A stretch of DNA of 64,000 nucleotides from Bacillota bacterium. Its GTDB lineage: Bacteria; Bacillota; Clostridia; Acetivibrionales; DSM-1351. Positions 26,839 to 35,167 of this stretch are shown one piece after another; the first letter of the stretch is position 1; each line of letters starts with the position of its first letter. Location: positions 222,940 to 286,939 of the forward strand of contig JAEYHZ010000046.1 of assembly GCA_023409265.1 (NCBI GenBank). The letters are read 5' to 3'. The notes beneath the pieces are model-generated. The model was given only the letters and a program-made list of their open reading frames with translations. It did no database searches and was not told the origin of the DNA. The translations under genes and the position numbers were made by a program.

Positions 26839-27750
26839 ATGAAAATAGGAAATAAAAATCTCAGTACTGAAAATGTTATTTTTACAACTCTTAATACTAC
26901 TTTTCTGATACTTCTTTCCATAATCATGGTATATCCGATGCTAAATACCCTTGCCGTATCCTTTAACGAAGGAATGGATACAGTGCGCGGCGGAATATAT
27001 CTATGGCCGAGAATATTTTCACTCCAGAATTACCGTGTTGTTTTCAACATGGACACGATTTATGGAGCGTTTATGATAAGTGTTACAAAAACCATAGTTA
27101 TAGTAGTAACTAATCTTTTCTTTACTGCTATGCTGGCTTATACCATTAGCCGTAAAGAGTATATTTTCAGAAAATCAATAACGGTTATATTTGTTATGAC
27201 AATGTATTTCAATGCTGGTTTGATACCAAACTATATCCTAATCAAAGATCTTAATATGATAAATACCTTTGCAGTATATTGGGTACCGAATATAATAAGT
27301 GCATTTAACCTTATAGTAATCCGTACCTATATTAAATCAATACCTGAAAGCTTTATTGAATCTGCTAAAATGGACGGTGCACGTGAGTTCCGTATTTTCC
27401 TTCAGATAATTCTGCCTCTGTGCCTTCCTACTCTTGCCACTATTGCGCTCTTTGTTGCAGTTGGTTCCTGGAATTCATGGTTTGACACCTTCCTGTACAA
27501 TTCAGGTCGTCAGAGTCTCTCAACACTACAGTATGAACTTCAGAAACTTTTAGCAAGTTCATTGATGTCAGGTAGTACTACGCAGGCAAGCGGAGTAAAT
27601 GCCGCTGCTCAGGGGGGCGGCAATGTCACAACCCCGCAGTCTATCAGGGCGGCAATCACAATTGTTGCAGCAGTGCCTATTCTGGTTGTTTATCCGTTTC
27701 TTCAAAGGTACTTTGTACATGGTCTGGCATTAGGAGGAGTTAAGGAATAA
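26839..27750 (+). CDS. oligosaccharide ABC permease, LplC/YtcP type
   Basis: A 303-aa permease with six membrane segments, the EAA-type loop ESAKMDGAREFRIFLQIILP, and the closing segment VVYPFLQRYFVHGLALGGVKE typical of YtcP/LplC. Start ATG follows AAGGAGGGGGG. The stop TAA overlaps the ATG of the downstream GH10 frame (TAATG), so their translation was originally coupled. Confidence 0.92.
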   Translation: MKIGNKNLSTENVIFTTLNTTFLILLSIIMVYPMLNTLAVSFNEGMDTVRGGIYLWPRIFSLQNYRVVFNMDTIYGAFMISVTKTIVIVVTNLFFTAMLAYTISRKEYIFRKSITVIFVMTMYFNAGLIPNYILIKDLNMINTFAVYWVPNIISAFNLIVIRTYIKSIPESFIESAKMDGAREFRIFLQIILPLCLPTLATIALFVAVGSWNSWFDTFLYNSGRQSLSTLQYELQKLLASSLMSGSTTQASGVNAAAQGGGNVTTPQSIRAAITIVAAVPILVVYPFLQRYFVHGLALGGVKE

Positions 27751-28733
27751 TGAGCAAAAGTCTTTGGGAGACCTATAATGAATATTTTCCTGTGTGAGCT
27801 GCAGTGACACCCGTATCAATTAAAACTCATGAGGAGATTATTGTTAAACACTTTTCCAGCATAACTCCGGAAAACCAGATGAAACCGGAAATTCTGCACC
27901 CATCTGAGCATATATATGATTTTGAGCAGGGTGATATTATAGCGGATTTTGCCGTGAAAAACAACATGTGGCTTCGCGGACACACACTGGTATGGCATAA
28001 CCAGACACCGGGATGGTTTTTTAGAGACGGTGATAAGCCTGTGACCCGTGAACTTGCATTAAAACGCATGAGGGAACACATATTTACGGTAATGGGGCAT
28101 TACAAGGGTTTGACGTATGCCTGGGATGTAGTAAACGAGGCTGTGACTGACAATGCGGCAGCTCCTCTGCTGCGTCAGACGCCATGGTTGGGGGCTGTGG
28201 GTGAGGATTATCTTGAGCAGGCCTTCAAGTTTGCAGCTGAGGCTGATCCGGCGTCTAAACTGTATTACAACGATTATAACGAGTGTGACCCGGTTAAATC
28301 AAAAAAGATATATGACCTGGTAAAATCACTAATTGAACGGGGTGCACCTGTAGACGGAATTGGAATGCAGGGGCACTGGGATATATATGTTCCGGAGCTG
28401 GACAAAATCCGTAGAGCCATAGAGTTGTATGCTTCACTTGGCGTGAAGCTGCAAATTACCGAGTTGGATATTTCACTGTTCAGGTTTGAAGATACTTCAG
28501 CTTATGAGAAAGCTCCGGAAGAACTAATAGAACTGCAATCAGAGAGATACCAAAAGATTTTCGAGCTTTTAAGGGAATATAAGGATTTGTTTACCGGTGT
28601 CACCTTCTGGGGTGTTGCCGACGATAACACATGGTTGTCTGATTTCCCGATAAAGGGGAGAAAAAACTGGCCTTTGATTTTTGATGATCAGCATAAGCCA
28701 AAGAAGGCTTTCGATAGCATAGTAGTTTTTTAA
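27750..28733 (+). pseudogene. intracellular GH10 endo-xylanase interrupted by an in-frame TGA
   Basis: From the ATG at 27750 the frame reads MSKSLWETYNEYFPV, then TGA at 27795-27797, then AAVTPVSIKTHEE and on without interruption to 28733. In GH10 enzymes this position normally holds Gly of an IGAAV-like motif, so a GGA-to-TGA change explains the stop. The rest is an intact GH10 barrel: the acid/base is Glu130 in WDVVNEAVTD, the nucleophile is Glu238 in ITELDISLF (numbered from 27750), and HTLVWHNQTPGWF is present. There is no signal peptide, so it acts or acted inside the cell on imported xylo-oligosaccharides. A GTG at 27804 has no ribosome binding site and would remove the first strand. 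It is a pseudogene, a readthrough case or a sequence error. Confidence 0.88.
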
Positions 28734-28757
28734 ATCCTTAAGAAAGGGAAATATTAT

Positions 28758-29909
28758 ATGCCAAATTCTTTTCAGACAGGTAATTATTCAAACCTGTTTA
28801 CCGAATATGGTTACTCTGAAGCCAAAGTGCAGGAGCATATTTATTCCACCTTTAATACGCTGTTTTTTGGCAGTGAGGATCAGCGTATCTATCATGAAGT
28901 CGGTGAGGATATGGGTTATCTGGTGGATACCGGTAACCTGGATGTCCGCTCCGAAGGACAGAGCTACGGCATGATGATTGCCGTTCAAATGGATCGCAAA
29001 GATATTTTTGACCGGATATGGAAATGGACAAGAACCTATATGTATATTGACCATGGCCAATATAAAGGTTATTTCGGATGGTCTGCGCAACTGAATGGTC
29101 AACGCAATTCCGACGGCCCTGCACCTGACGGTGAAGAGTTTTTTGCTATGGCACTTCTGTTTGCCGGAAGACGGTGGGGAGACGGTGAAGGTATATTTAA
29201 TTATACCAGGGAAGCCAGAAGTATACTGCACGAAATGGTACATAAAATAAGAGACCCTATGTTTGATCCTCAGACAAAGCTGATTCGTTTTTTCCCAAAT
29301 TGTAATTTTTCAGATCCATCTTATCATCTTCCACATTTCTATGAATTATTCTCACTTTGGGGAAATCAGGAGGATGCGAGTTTTTTTAGAGAAGCGTCCA
29401 GGCTTAGCCGGGAGTTTTTGAAGAAAGCATGCCACCCCGTAACCGGACTATCGTCTGAGTATGCCGAGTATGACGGTACACCCCATAACCGGGCAAACCA
29501 TAATCTGTTTTACAGCGATGCCTACCGCACTGCTGCCAATATTGCACTGGATTATGAATGGTTTGCTGCTGATGAATGGTCATGTACACAAGCGGAAAAT
29601 ATTCAGAATTTTTTTGGAAGGACAGTAAAGGGTAAGGAAGATACTGTTTATTATATTGACGGAACACCTGTTACCAATCCGGATGACCTGGTGCATGAAG
29701 TTGACGGGACACCGGCGGGAGTATTGCATCCTGTGGGGCTGCTTGCAACTCTGGCACAGGCGTCACTTGCTTCACGCGGTCAGTTCCGTGAATATTATGT
29801 CAGAAAATTTTGGGAGCAACCTCTGCGAACAGGAAAACGCAGATATTATGACAACCTTTTATATTTCTTTGCACTTCTGGCCCTTAGCGGAAACTACAGG
29901 ATTTGGTAA
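28758..29909 (+). CDS. GH8 reducing-end xylose-releasing exo-oligoxylanase
   Basis: A 383-aa intracellular GH8 enzyme of the Rex type (EC 3.2.1.156), which removes xylose from the reducing end of xylo-oligosaccharides. The proposed catalytic acid is Glu66 in DVRSEGQSYGMM. Aromatic subsite residues appear in YKGYFGWSAQ, and DGPAPDGEEFFAMAL is well conserved in the group. No signal peptide is present. The gene follows the GH10 frame by 24 bases and ends the importer operon. Together the two enzymes would shorten imported oligosaccharides to xylose and short oligomers. Confidence 0.93.
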   Translation: MPNSFQTGNYSNLFTEYGYSEAKVQEHIYSTFNTLFFGSEDQRIYHEVGEDMGYLVDTGNLDVRSEGQSYGMMIAVQMDRKDIFDRIWKWTRTYMYIDHGQYKGYFGWSAQLNGQRNSDGPAPDGEEFFAMALLFAGRRWGDGEGIFNYTREARSILHEMVHKIRDPMFDPQTKLIRFFPNCNFSDPSYHLPHFYELFSLWGNQEDASFFREASRLSREFLKKACHPVTGLSSEYAEYDGTPHNRANHNLFYSDAYRTAANIALDYEWFAADEWSCTQAENIQNFFGRTVKGKEDTVYYIDGTPVTNPDDLVHEVDGTPAGVLHPVGLLATLAQASLASRGQFREYYVRKFWEQPLRTGKRRYYDNLLYFFALLALSGNYRIW

Positions 29910-30470
29910 ATATTTAATAATGTATCGGACAGTAGAATGGGTGTGTGACATTTTAAATCCGGTACAAATGCAATATATGTCTCTCCCAAGATTGCTGCAG
30001 CCGGGATATTAAAGTTTATACCGGCTGCAGCAAAAACCCCGGATTTTCAATCGAGAATCCAAATCTGCTTTAGGCGTGCGTAAATAAATTTGATTATTTA
30101 CATTGGATTATTTAAAGATCATCTTATTATATTAAAAATATCTGTTTAATATTTCTAGTATTATATCATTAGTAATTATCTTATTAGTAATTATCTCATT
30201 AGTATGTTAACTCACTATAATATTAACACATTATTAACTCACTATTATATTAACACATTATTATATTAACTCACTATCAAATCCGCAGAAACACAAATTA
30301 TTGAGAGCTTCATGGATAAACAATGAGTGTAATGAAGCTTAAGCCTTAGAGAACTCAATTTTCATCAGTTATATTAATCTTTAGATATGGTTATTAAATT
30401 TGTATTTGCCATATGTAAACAGCATTGGTAAGTACTTTTGATAAATAAATTTTAGAGGAGGCGGTTAAAG
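29910..30470. other. intergenic region with hairpins and AT-rich short tandem repeats
   Basis: This 560-base spacer contains three features. A 10-bp stem CTGCAGCCGG/CCGGCTGCAG lies at 29995-30030, probably a weak terminator without a T-run. A perfect 8-bp inverted repeat GTAAATAA-N6-TTATTTAC at 30080-30101 is operator-like. AT-rich repeats lie at 30168-30278. No gene was seen. It must carry the promoter of the large xylanase. Confidence 0.6.
30168..30278. repeat. AT-rich short tandem repeats upstream of the large xylanase
   Basis: ATTAGTAATTATCTY occurs twice in tandem with a partial third copy (15-base period). It is followed by alternating TTAACTCACTATWATA and TTAACACATTA units. They may affect DNA curvature at the promoter or be simple slippage products. 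Confidence 0.65.
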
Positions 30471-33400
30471 TTGAGTAGTACAATATACAGGAACTGGAGG
30501 AAGGCAGCAGCCATCTTTTTAGTGCTTTGTCTGGTTATATCACTTATACCTGTTAACAGCATAGTGTATGCCGAAAGCACAACTGTATACCATGAGACCT
30601 TTGCCGATGGAGCTGGTAAAGCGGTACAATCCGGAGGTGCCACCCTGACTCAGGTTACCGGTAAAGTTTTTGACGGCAATGAAGATGGAAAGGCTTTATA
30701 TGTAAAGAACAGGTCAAACAGTTGGGATGCTGCCGATTTCAAGTTTGCCGATGTGGGAATGCAAAATGGAAAGACCTATACCGTTACTGTAAAAGGCTAT
30801 GTTGACTCAGATGTCACCATACCTGACGGAGCTCAAGCATGTCTTCAGACAGTAAACAGTTACGGCTGGCTGGCAGGTGTTAATATGACAACTGGAGCAG
30901 CATTTACATTGACGGGGAAATGTACAGTTGATACTTCCAAAGATTCTGCCCTGCGAGTGCAGTCAAACGATGAAGGGGCAACGGTTCCATTCTACATTGG
31001 GGATATTTTGATCACCAGTGATGAAACAGGTGGTACTACAGAAAAGGTAATATACCACGAAGGCTTTGAATCCGGAGCAGGAAAGGCTGTACAATCAGGA
31101 GGGGCAAGCCTTACAGCAGTTGATAAAACCTTTTCGGGCAATGATGATGGAAAGGCTTTATATGTAAAGAACAGGTCAAACAGTTGGGATGCTGCCGATT
31201 TCAAATTTGCCGATGTGGGAATGCAAAATGGAAAGACCTATACCGTTACTGTAAAAGGCTATGTTGACTCAGATGTTACCATACCTGACGGAGCTCAAGT
31301 GTGTCTTCAGACAGTAAACAGTTACGGCTGGCTGGCGGGTGTTAATATGACAACTGGAGCAGCATTTACATTGACAGGAAAATGTACAGTCGATACTTCT
31401 AAAGATTCTGCCCTGCGAGTGCAATCAAATGATGAAGGGGCAACAGTTCCATTCTACATAGGGGACATTTTGGTCACCGAAACTGTTACGGGCCAGGAGC
31501 CGGAAACTCCGAGGGACCCTGCCCTGCCGTTTACTACAATAACCTTTGAGGACCAGACAACTGGTGGTTTTGCTGCCAGAGGTGGAGATGAAATTCTCAC
31601 AGTAACAAATGAAGCTAACCATACCGATGGTGGTACGTATTCATTGAAAGTTGAAGGCAGAACGGAGAACTGGCATGGACCATCATTACGTGTGGAGAAA
31701 TATGTTGACAAGGGCAGCGAATATAAAATTACTGCCTGGGTTAAACTCATAGCTCCGGAAAGCTCAAAAATACAGCTCTCTACACAGGTGGGAAGCAGTA
31801 CTCCAGGATATTCTACGCTTGTAGCTAAAACAATCTCTACAAATGACGGCTGGGTAAAATATGAGGGTACATACCGCTATAATAGTGTACCTGACGAATA
31901 CCTTACTATATATATAGAAAGTTCAAATAATGCTACTGCATCTTTCTATATCGATGATATAAGTTTTGAGAAGACACAATCGGGTCCAATTGATATACAG
32001 AAGGATCTTACACCAATTAAAGATGTATATAAAGACGACTTCCTGATCGGAAATGCTATTTCAGGAGAGGATCTTAGCGGTGTAAGGCTTGAACTCCTGA
32101 AGATGCATAATAATACAGCAACTGCAGGTAATGATATGAAACCGGGCAGTCTGCAGCCCACAAAAGGTAACTATACTTTTGCCGCAGCAGATACCATGGT
32201 TGATAAAGTTCTGTCGGAAGGAATGAAAATGCATGGGCACGTACTGGTATGGCATCAGCAAACCGGAGAATGGATGAATACCGCTACAGATGAAAGCGGA
32301 AATAAAGTGCCTCTGCCTCGTGAAGAAGCTCTCGAGAATATGACAAGTCATATAAAGACAGTTGTAGAGCACTTCGGCAACAAGGTTATATCCTGGGATG
32401 TAGTAAATGAAGCAATGGGTGACAATCCATCCAATCCGTCGGATTGGCGAAGCTCTCTGCGCAATGATTCAATGTGGGGGAAGGCCATCGGGCCGGATTA
32501 TGTTGAACAGGCATTTTTAGCTGCCAGAGAAGTTCTGGATGCACATCCTGATTGGAATATAAAGCTCTATTATAATGACTATAATGAAGATAATCAAAAG
32601 AAATCCCAGGCCATTTACAATATGGTAAAAGAAATCAACGATAAATACGCTGAAACTCATCAGGGTAAACTTCTTATTGATGGAGTCGGTATGCAGGCAC
32701 ACTATAACATAAAAACCAACCCTGTTAATGTTGAACTGTCATTGGAAAGATTTATCTCTCTGGGTGTTGAGGTAAGTATAACGGAACTTGACATTACCGC
32801 AGGAGAAAACTCCCAGCTCTCCGAGAAGCTTGCAGAAGCTCAGGGCTATTTATATGCGCAGCTGTTTAAAATCTTTAAAGCCCATGCTGCGGATATTGAA
32901 CGTGTTACAATATGGGGAATGGACGACGGTACAAGCTGGAGGTCATCTCAGAATCCACTGCTGTTTGATAAGAATCTGCAGGCCAAGCTGGCTTACTACG
33001 GCGTAGCTGATCCTGATAAATACATGTCGGAGCATGAACCCACCACACCGGTAGGTGCAAAACAGTCAACTGCTAATTTTGGCACTCCGGTAATAGACGG
33101 TTCTATGGATTCAATATGGAGTAATACACCTGCATTGGCAATCAATGAGTATCAAATGGCATGGCAGGGCGCTACAGGTACTGCCAGGACTCTCTGGGAT
33201 GATGATAACCTGTATCTGTTGATTCAGGTAAGTGATGAACAGCTTGATAAAAGCAGCGCAAACGCATACGAGCAGGATTCGGTAGAAGTCTTTGTAGATG
33301 AAAACAACGGTAAAACTTCATTCTATCAAGAGGATGACGGGCAATACAGAGTAAATTATGACAACGAGACCTCCTTCAACCCTGCTGGAATATCGGAAGG

Positions 33401-34076
33401 CTTTGTGTCGGCTGCAAAGGTATCAGGAACTAATTATACTGTTGAAATGAAGATACCTTTTAAAACAGTAACTCCCGAAAACAATACAAAGATCGGTTTT
33501 GACGCTCAGGTCAATGATGCACAAAATAGTGCGCGCCAGAGTGTAGCAGCCTGGAATGATCAATCAGGTTCAGGTTATCAGGACACCTCGGTTTTTGGTG
33601 TGCTCACTCTCACAGGCAAAGGCGGCTCCGGTGAACCAGGCAATCCGGGTAATCCAGGTAATCCAGGCAGTTCCGGTAACTCCGGCAGCGGATCAGGCAG
33701 TGGAAGTAACCCCGGAAGTTCATATAACAGCTCTCCGGCTGCAGATACAAAGTCCGAATCAAATGTAACAGTAAAATTATCTGCTACTGTGAATTCCGAT
33801 GGAAGCGCCAATGTGAAAGTAACCGACAAAGCAGTAGAAGATATCTTAAAAGATATAAATAAAATTCAGGACGGTGTAAAGCCGACAGTCATACTTACCG
33901 TCAACGTACCTTCCAATGCCAATGCTGCAACCCTCGAACTTCCTGCCAACGCATTAAGTAAGCTTTTAGAGGCGGACAAGGATACTTCACTTAGGGTGAC
34001 TGCAGGAATTGGTGAACTTTTGTTTGACAGTAAGACAATGGAAGCAATTTCCAAAGCGGGCACAGGTGTAAACTGA
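30471..34076 (+). CDS. multimodular secreted GH10 xylanase (CBM22-like x3, GH10, CBM9), 3' end frameshifted
   Basis: A 1201-aa secreted enzyme. The signal peptide covers ~1-35. Two nearly identical 154-residue CBM22-like modules follow (~37-345), then a divergent CBM22/CBM4_9-type module (~345-505). The GH10 domain (~507-850) has acid/base Glu647 in WDVVNEAMGD and nucleophile Glu772 in ITELDIT. A CBM9 module (~865-1050) and a Gly/Pro/Ser/Asn linker (~1051-1090) come next. A short domain then runs into a TGA after GTGVN. One extra A at 34070-34072 explains the stop, because the next frame continues directly into SLH modules. TTG start follows GAGGAGG. Secreted endoxylanase activity is likely, but surface anchoring would be lost. 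Confidence 0.92.
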   Translation: MSSTIYRNWRKAAAIFLVLCLVISLIPVNSIVYAESTTVYHETFADGAGKAVQSGGATLTQVTGKVFDGNEDGKALYVKNRSNSWDAADFKFADVGMQNGKTYTVTVKGYVDSDVTIPDGAQACLQTVNSYGWLAGVNMTTGAAFTLTGKCTVDTSKDSALRVQSNDEGATVPFYIGDILITSDETGGTTEKVIYHEGFESGAGKAVQSGGASLTAVDKTFSGNDDGKALYVKNRSNSWDAADFKFADVGMQNGKTYTVTVKGYVDSDVTIPDGAQVCLQTVNSYGWLAGVNMTTGAAFTLTGKCTVDTSKDSALRVQSNDEGATVPFYIGDILVTETVTGQEPETPRDPALPFTTITFEDQTTGGFAARGGDEILTVTNEANHTDGGTYSLKVEGRTENWHGPSLRVEKYVDKGSEYKITAWVKLIAPESSKIQLSTQVGSSTPGYSTLVAKTISTNDGWVKYEGTYRYNSVPDEYLTIYIESSNNATASFYIDDISFEKTQSGPIDIQKDLTPIKDVYKDDFLIGNAISGEDLSGVRLELLKMHNNTATAGNDMKPGSLQPTKGNYTFAAADTMVDKVLSEGMKMHGHVLVWHQQTGEWMNTATDESGNKVPLPREEALENMTSHIKTVVEHFGNKVISWDVVNEAMGDNPSNPSDWRSSLRNDSMWGKAIGPDYVEQAFLAAREVLDAHPDWNIKLYYNDYNEDNQKKSQAIYNMVKEINDKYAETHQGKLLIDGVGMQAHYNIKTNPVNVELSLERFISLGVEVSITELDITAGENSQLSEKLAEAQGYLYAQLFKIFKAHAADIERVTIWGMDDGTSWRSSQNPLLFDKNLQAKLAYYGVADPDKYMSEHEPTTPVGAKQSTANFGTPVIDGSMDSIWSNTPALAINEYQMAWQGATGTARTLWDDDNLYLLIQVSDEQLDKSSANAYEQDSVEVFVDENNGKTSFYQEDDGQYRVNYDNETSFNPAGISEGFVSAAKVSGTNYTVEMKIPFKTVTPENNTKIGFDAQVNDAQNSARQSVAAWNDQSGSGYQDTSVFGVLTLTGKGGSGEPGNPGNPGNPGSSGNSGSGSGSGSNPGSSYNSSPAADTKSESNVTVKLSATVNSDGSANVKVTDKAVEDILKDINKIQDGVKPTVILTVNVPSNANAATLELPANALSKLLEADKDTSLRVTAGIGELLFDSKTMEAISKAGTGVN
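30684..31480 (+). repeat. tandem duplication of a 462-bp CBM22-like module
   Basis: The segments beginning at 30684 and 31146 are nearly identical for about 335 bases with a 462-base (154-codon) period. The roughly a dozen base differences that I see are nearly all silent; the amino-acid changes visible in this part are Ala to Val (QAC/QVC) and Ile to Val. The module was duplicated recently or kept similar by conversion. Confidence 0.9.
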
Positions 34077-34935
34077 AATAAAAATTTCAAAGGTTGCAGC
34101 TGCCGATTTGGCCGGTTTACCGGTGGAAACAGCCGGAAAAATTGGTGACCGCCCCGTTTATGAATTTGCTGTATCCAGTGGAGATATAAAAATTTCTGAT
34201 TTTAATGGTGGTATTGTAACTGTAAGTATTCCTTATACACTTAAAAAGGATGAAGATCCTAATGCAGTTTTGGTCTACTATATTGACAGCAGTAACAGCC
34301 TGACTCCTGTAAGAGGATCTTATTATAACGGTACTGAGGAGTTTACAACAACGCATTTTTCAAGATTTGCTATAGGTTATAAAATGGTAGGCTTTACAGA
34401 TGTGACAACAAGTGACAGCTGTTATGCTGCAGTAACGTATCTCGGTGCCAGAGAAATTATAACGGGAACCGGCTTTGAACCAAATCGTGCTGTAACCCGT
34501 GGTGAGGCTATAGTAATGCTTATGAAGGCATATGACATAAAACCTCTTGCCGACCCAAGGGACAATTTCTCAGATGCGAAAGGCGAATTTGCAGGCTACT
34601 ATGCAAAAGCCAAGGAAATCGGTTTGACAGTTGGGGTTGGTAATAACAGAATCAGTGCTGAAACACCGCTAACTCGTGAAATGCTGTATACAATGGTATA
34701 TAACATAAAAAAATATTTTGGCGAGTTCCCGGTTACAGCTGCTCCAGATATAGATAATCTGACCGGGTCAAGCAGCAAGTTCTCCAGCTGGTCGGTTAAT
34801 GCTGCTAAAAAACTTGTTGAAACAGGAGTACTTAAGCCTGTGGACTTCAATTCAATCAGTCCAGACTCTTCAAGCACCATGAGCAATTTCGCAAATGTGT
34901 TATATACTGTACTTAACAGGCAAAGTTTAAATTAG
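34072..34935 (+). pseudogene. SLH-domain C-terminal part of the large xylanase, detached by a frameshift
   Basis: This frame has no start with a ribosome binding site; the first candidate is TTG at 34108. It is open from 34072, reading TEIKISKVAAADLAGLPVE in direct continuation of the xylanase. It contains a ~95-residue domain (ending STTHFSRFAIGYK-like: EFTTTHFSRFAIGYK), then about three S-layer homology modules. These include VTYLGAREIITGTGFEPNRA with VTRGEAIVML, LTREMLYTMVYN, and a degenerate third ending in LYTVLNRQSLN. SLH modules bind secondary cell-wall polymers, so the intact ~1490-aa product would be cell-surface xylanase. A terminator follows. Confidence 0.85.
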
Positions 34936-34956
34936 AGCAAAATAATATTACAGCCG

Positions 34957-35016
34957 GGAGCCGCTTCAAAAGCAATGTTTTCTTAATGTTGCTTTCGGGC
35001 GGCTCCTGTTTTTTTA
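34957..35016 (+). terminator. Rho-independent terminator after the SLH part
   Basis: GGAGCCGC pairs with GCGGCTCC, with an inner pair AAAGCAA/TTGCTTT, followed by TGTTTTTTT. It ends the xylanase transcription unit, 22 bases after the SLH stop. Confidence 0.8.
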
Positions 35017-35167
35017 GAAAATGAAAACAGGGGATTATTTGTTGAATCAAAATGTTTAAAAATATATTAAATAATTATTATCTCTTGTCATGGGAATACT
35101 TAACAGGGTATATTTTATTATAAGAATTAAACCTTCAATATTTGGGGAAAGAGGAAATTAATATTTT

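Noticed and set aside
29656..30012. 118-codon frame over the end of the GH8 gene
   Set aside because: It is a shadow frame inside the well-supported GH8 gene with no ribosome binding site.
30168..30278. Possible CRISPR array
   Set aside because: Units are only 11 to 16 bases, have no unique spacers of constant length, and no cas genes are present.
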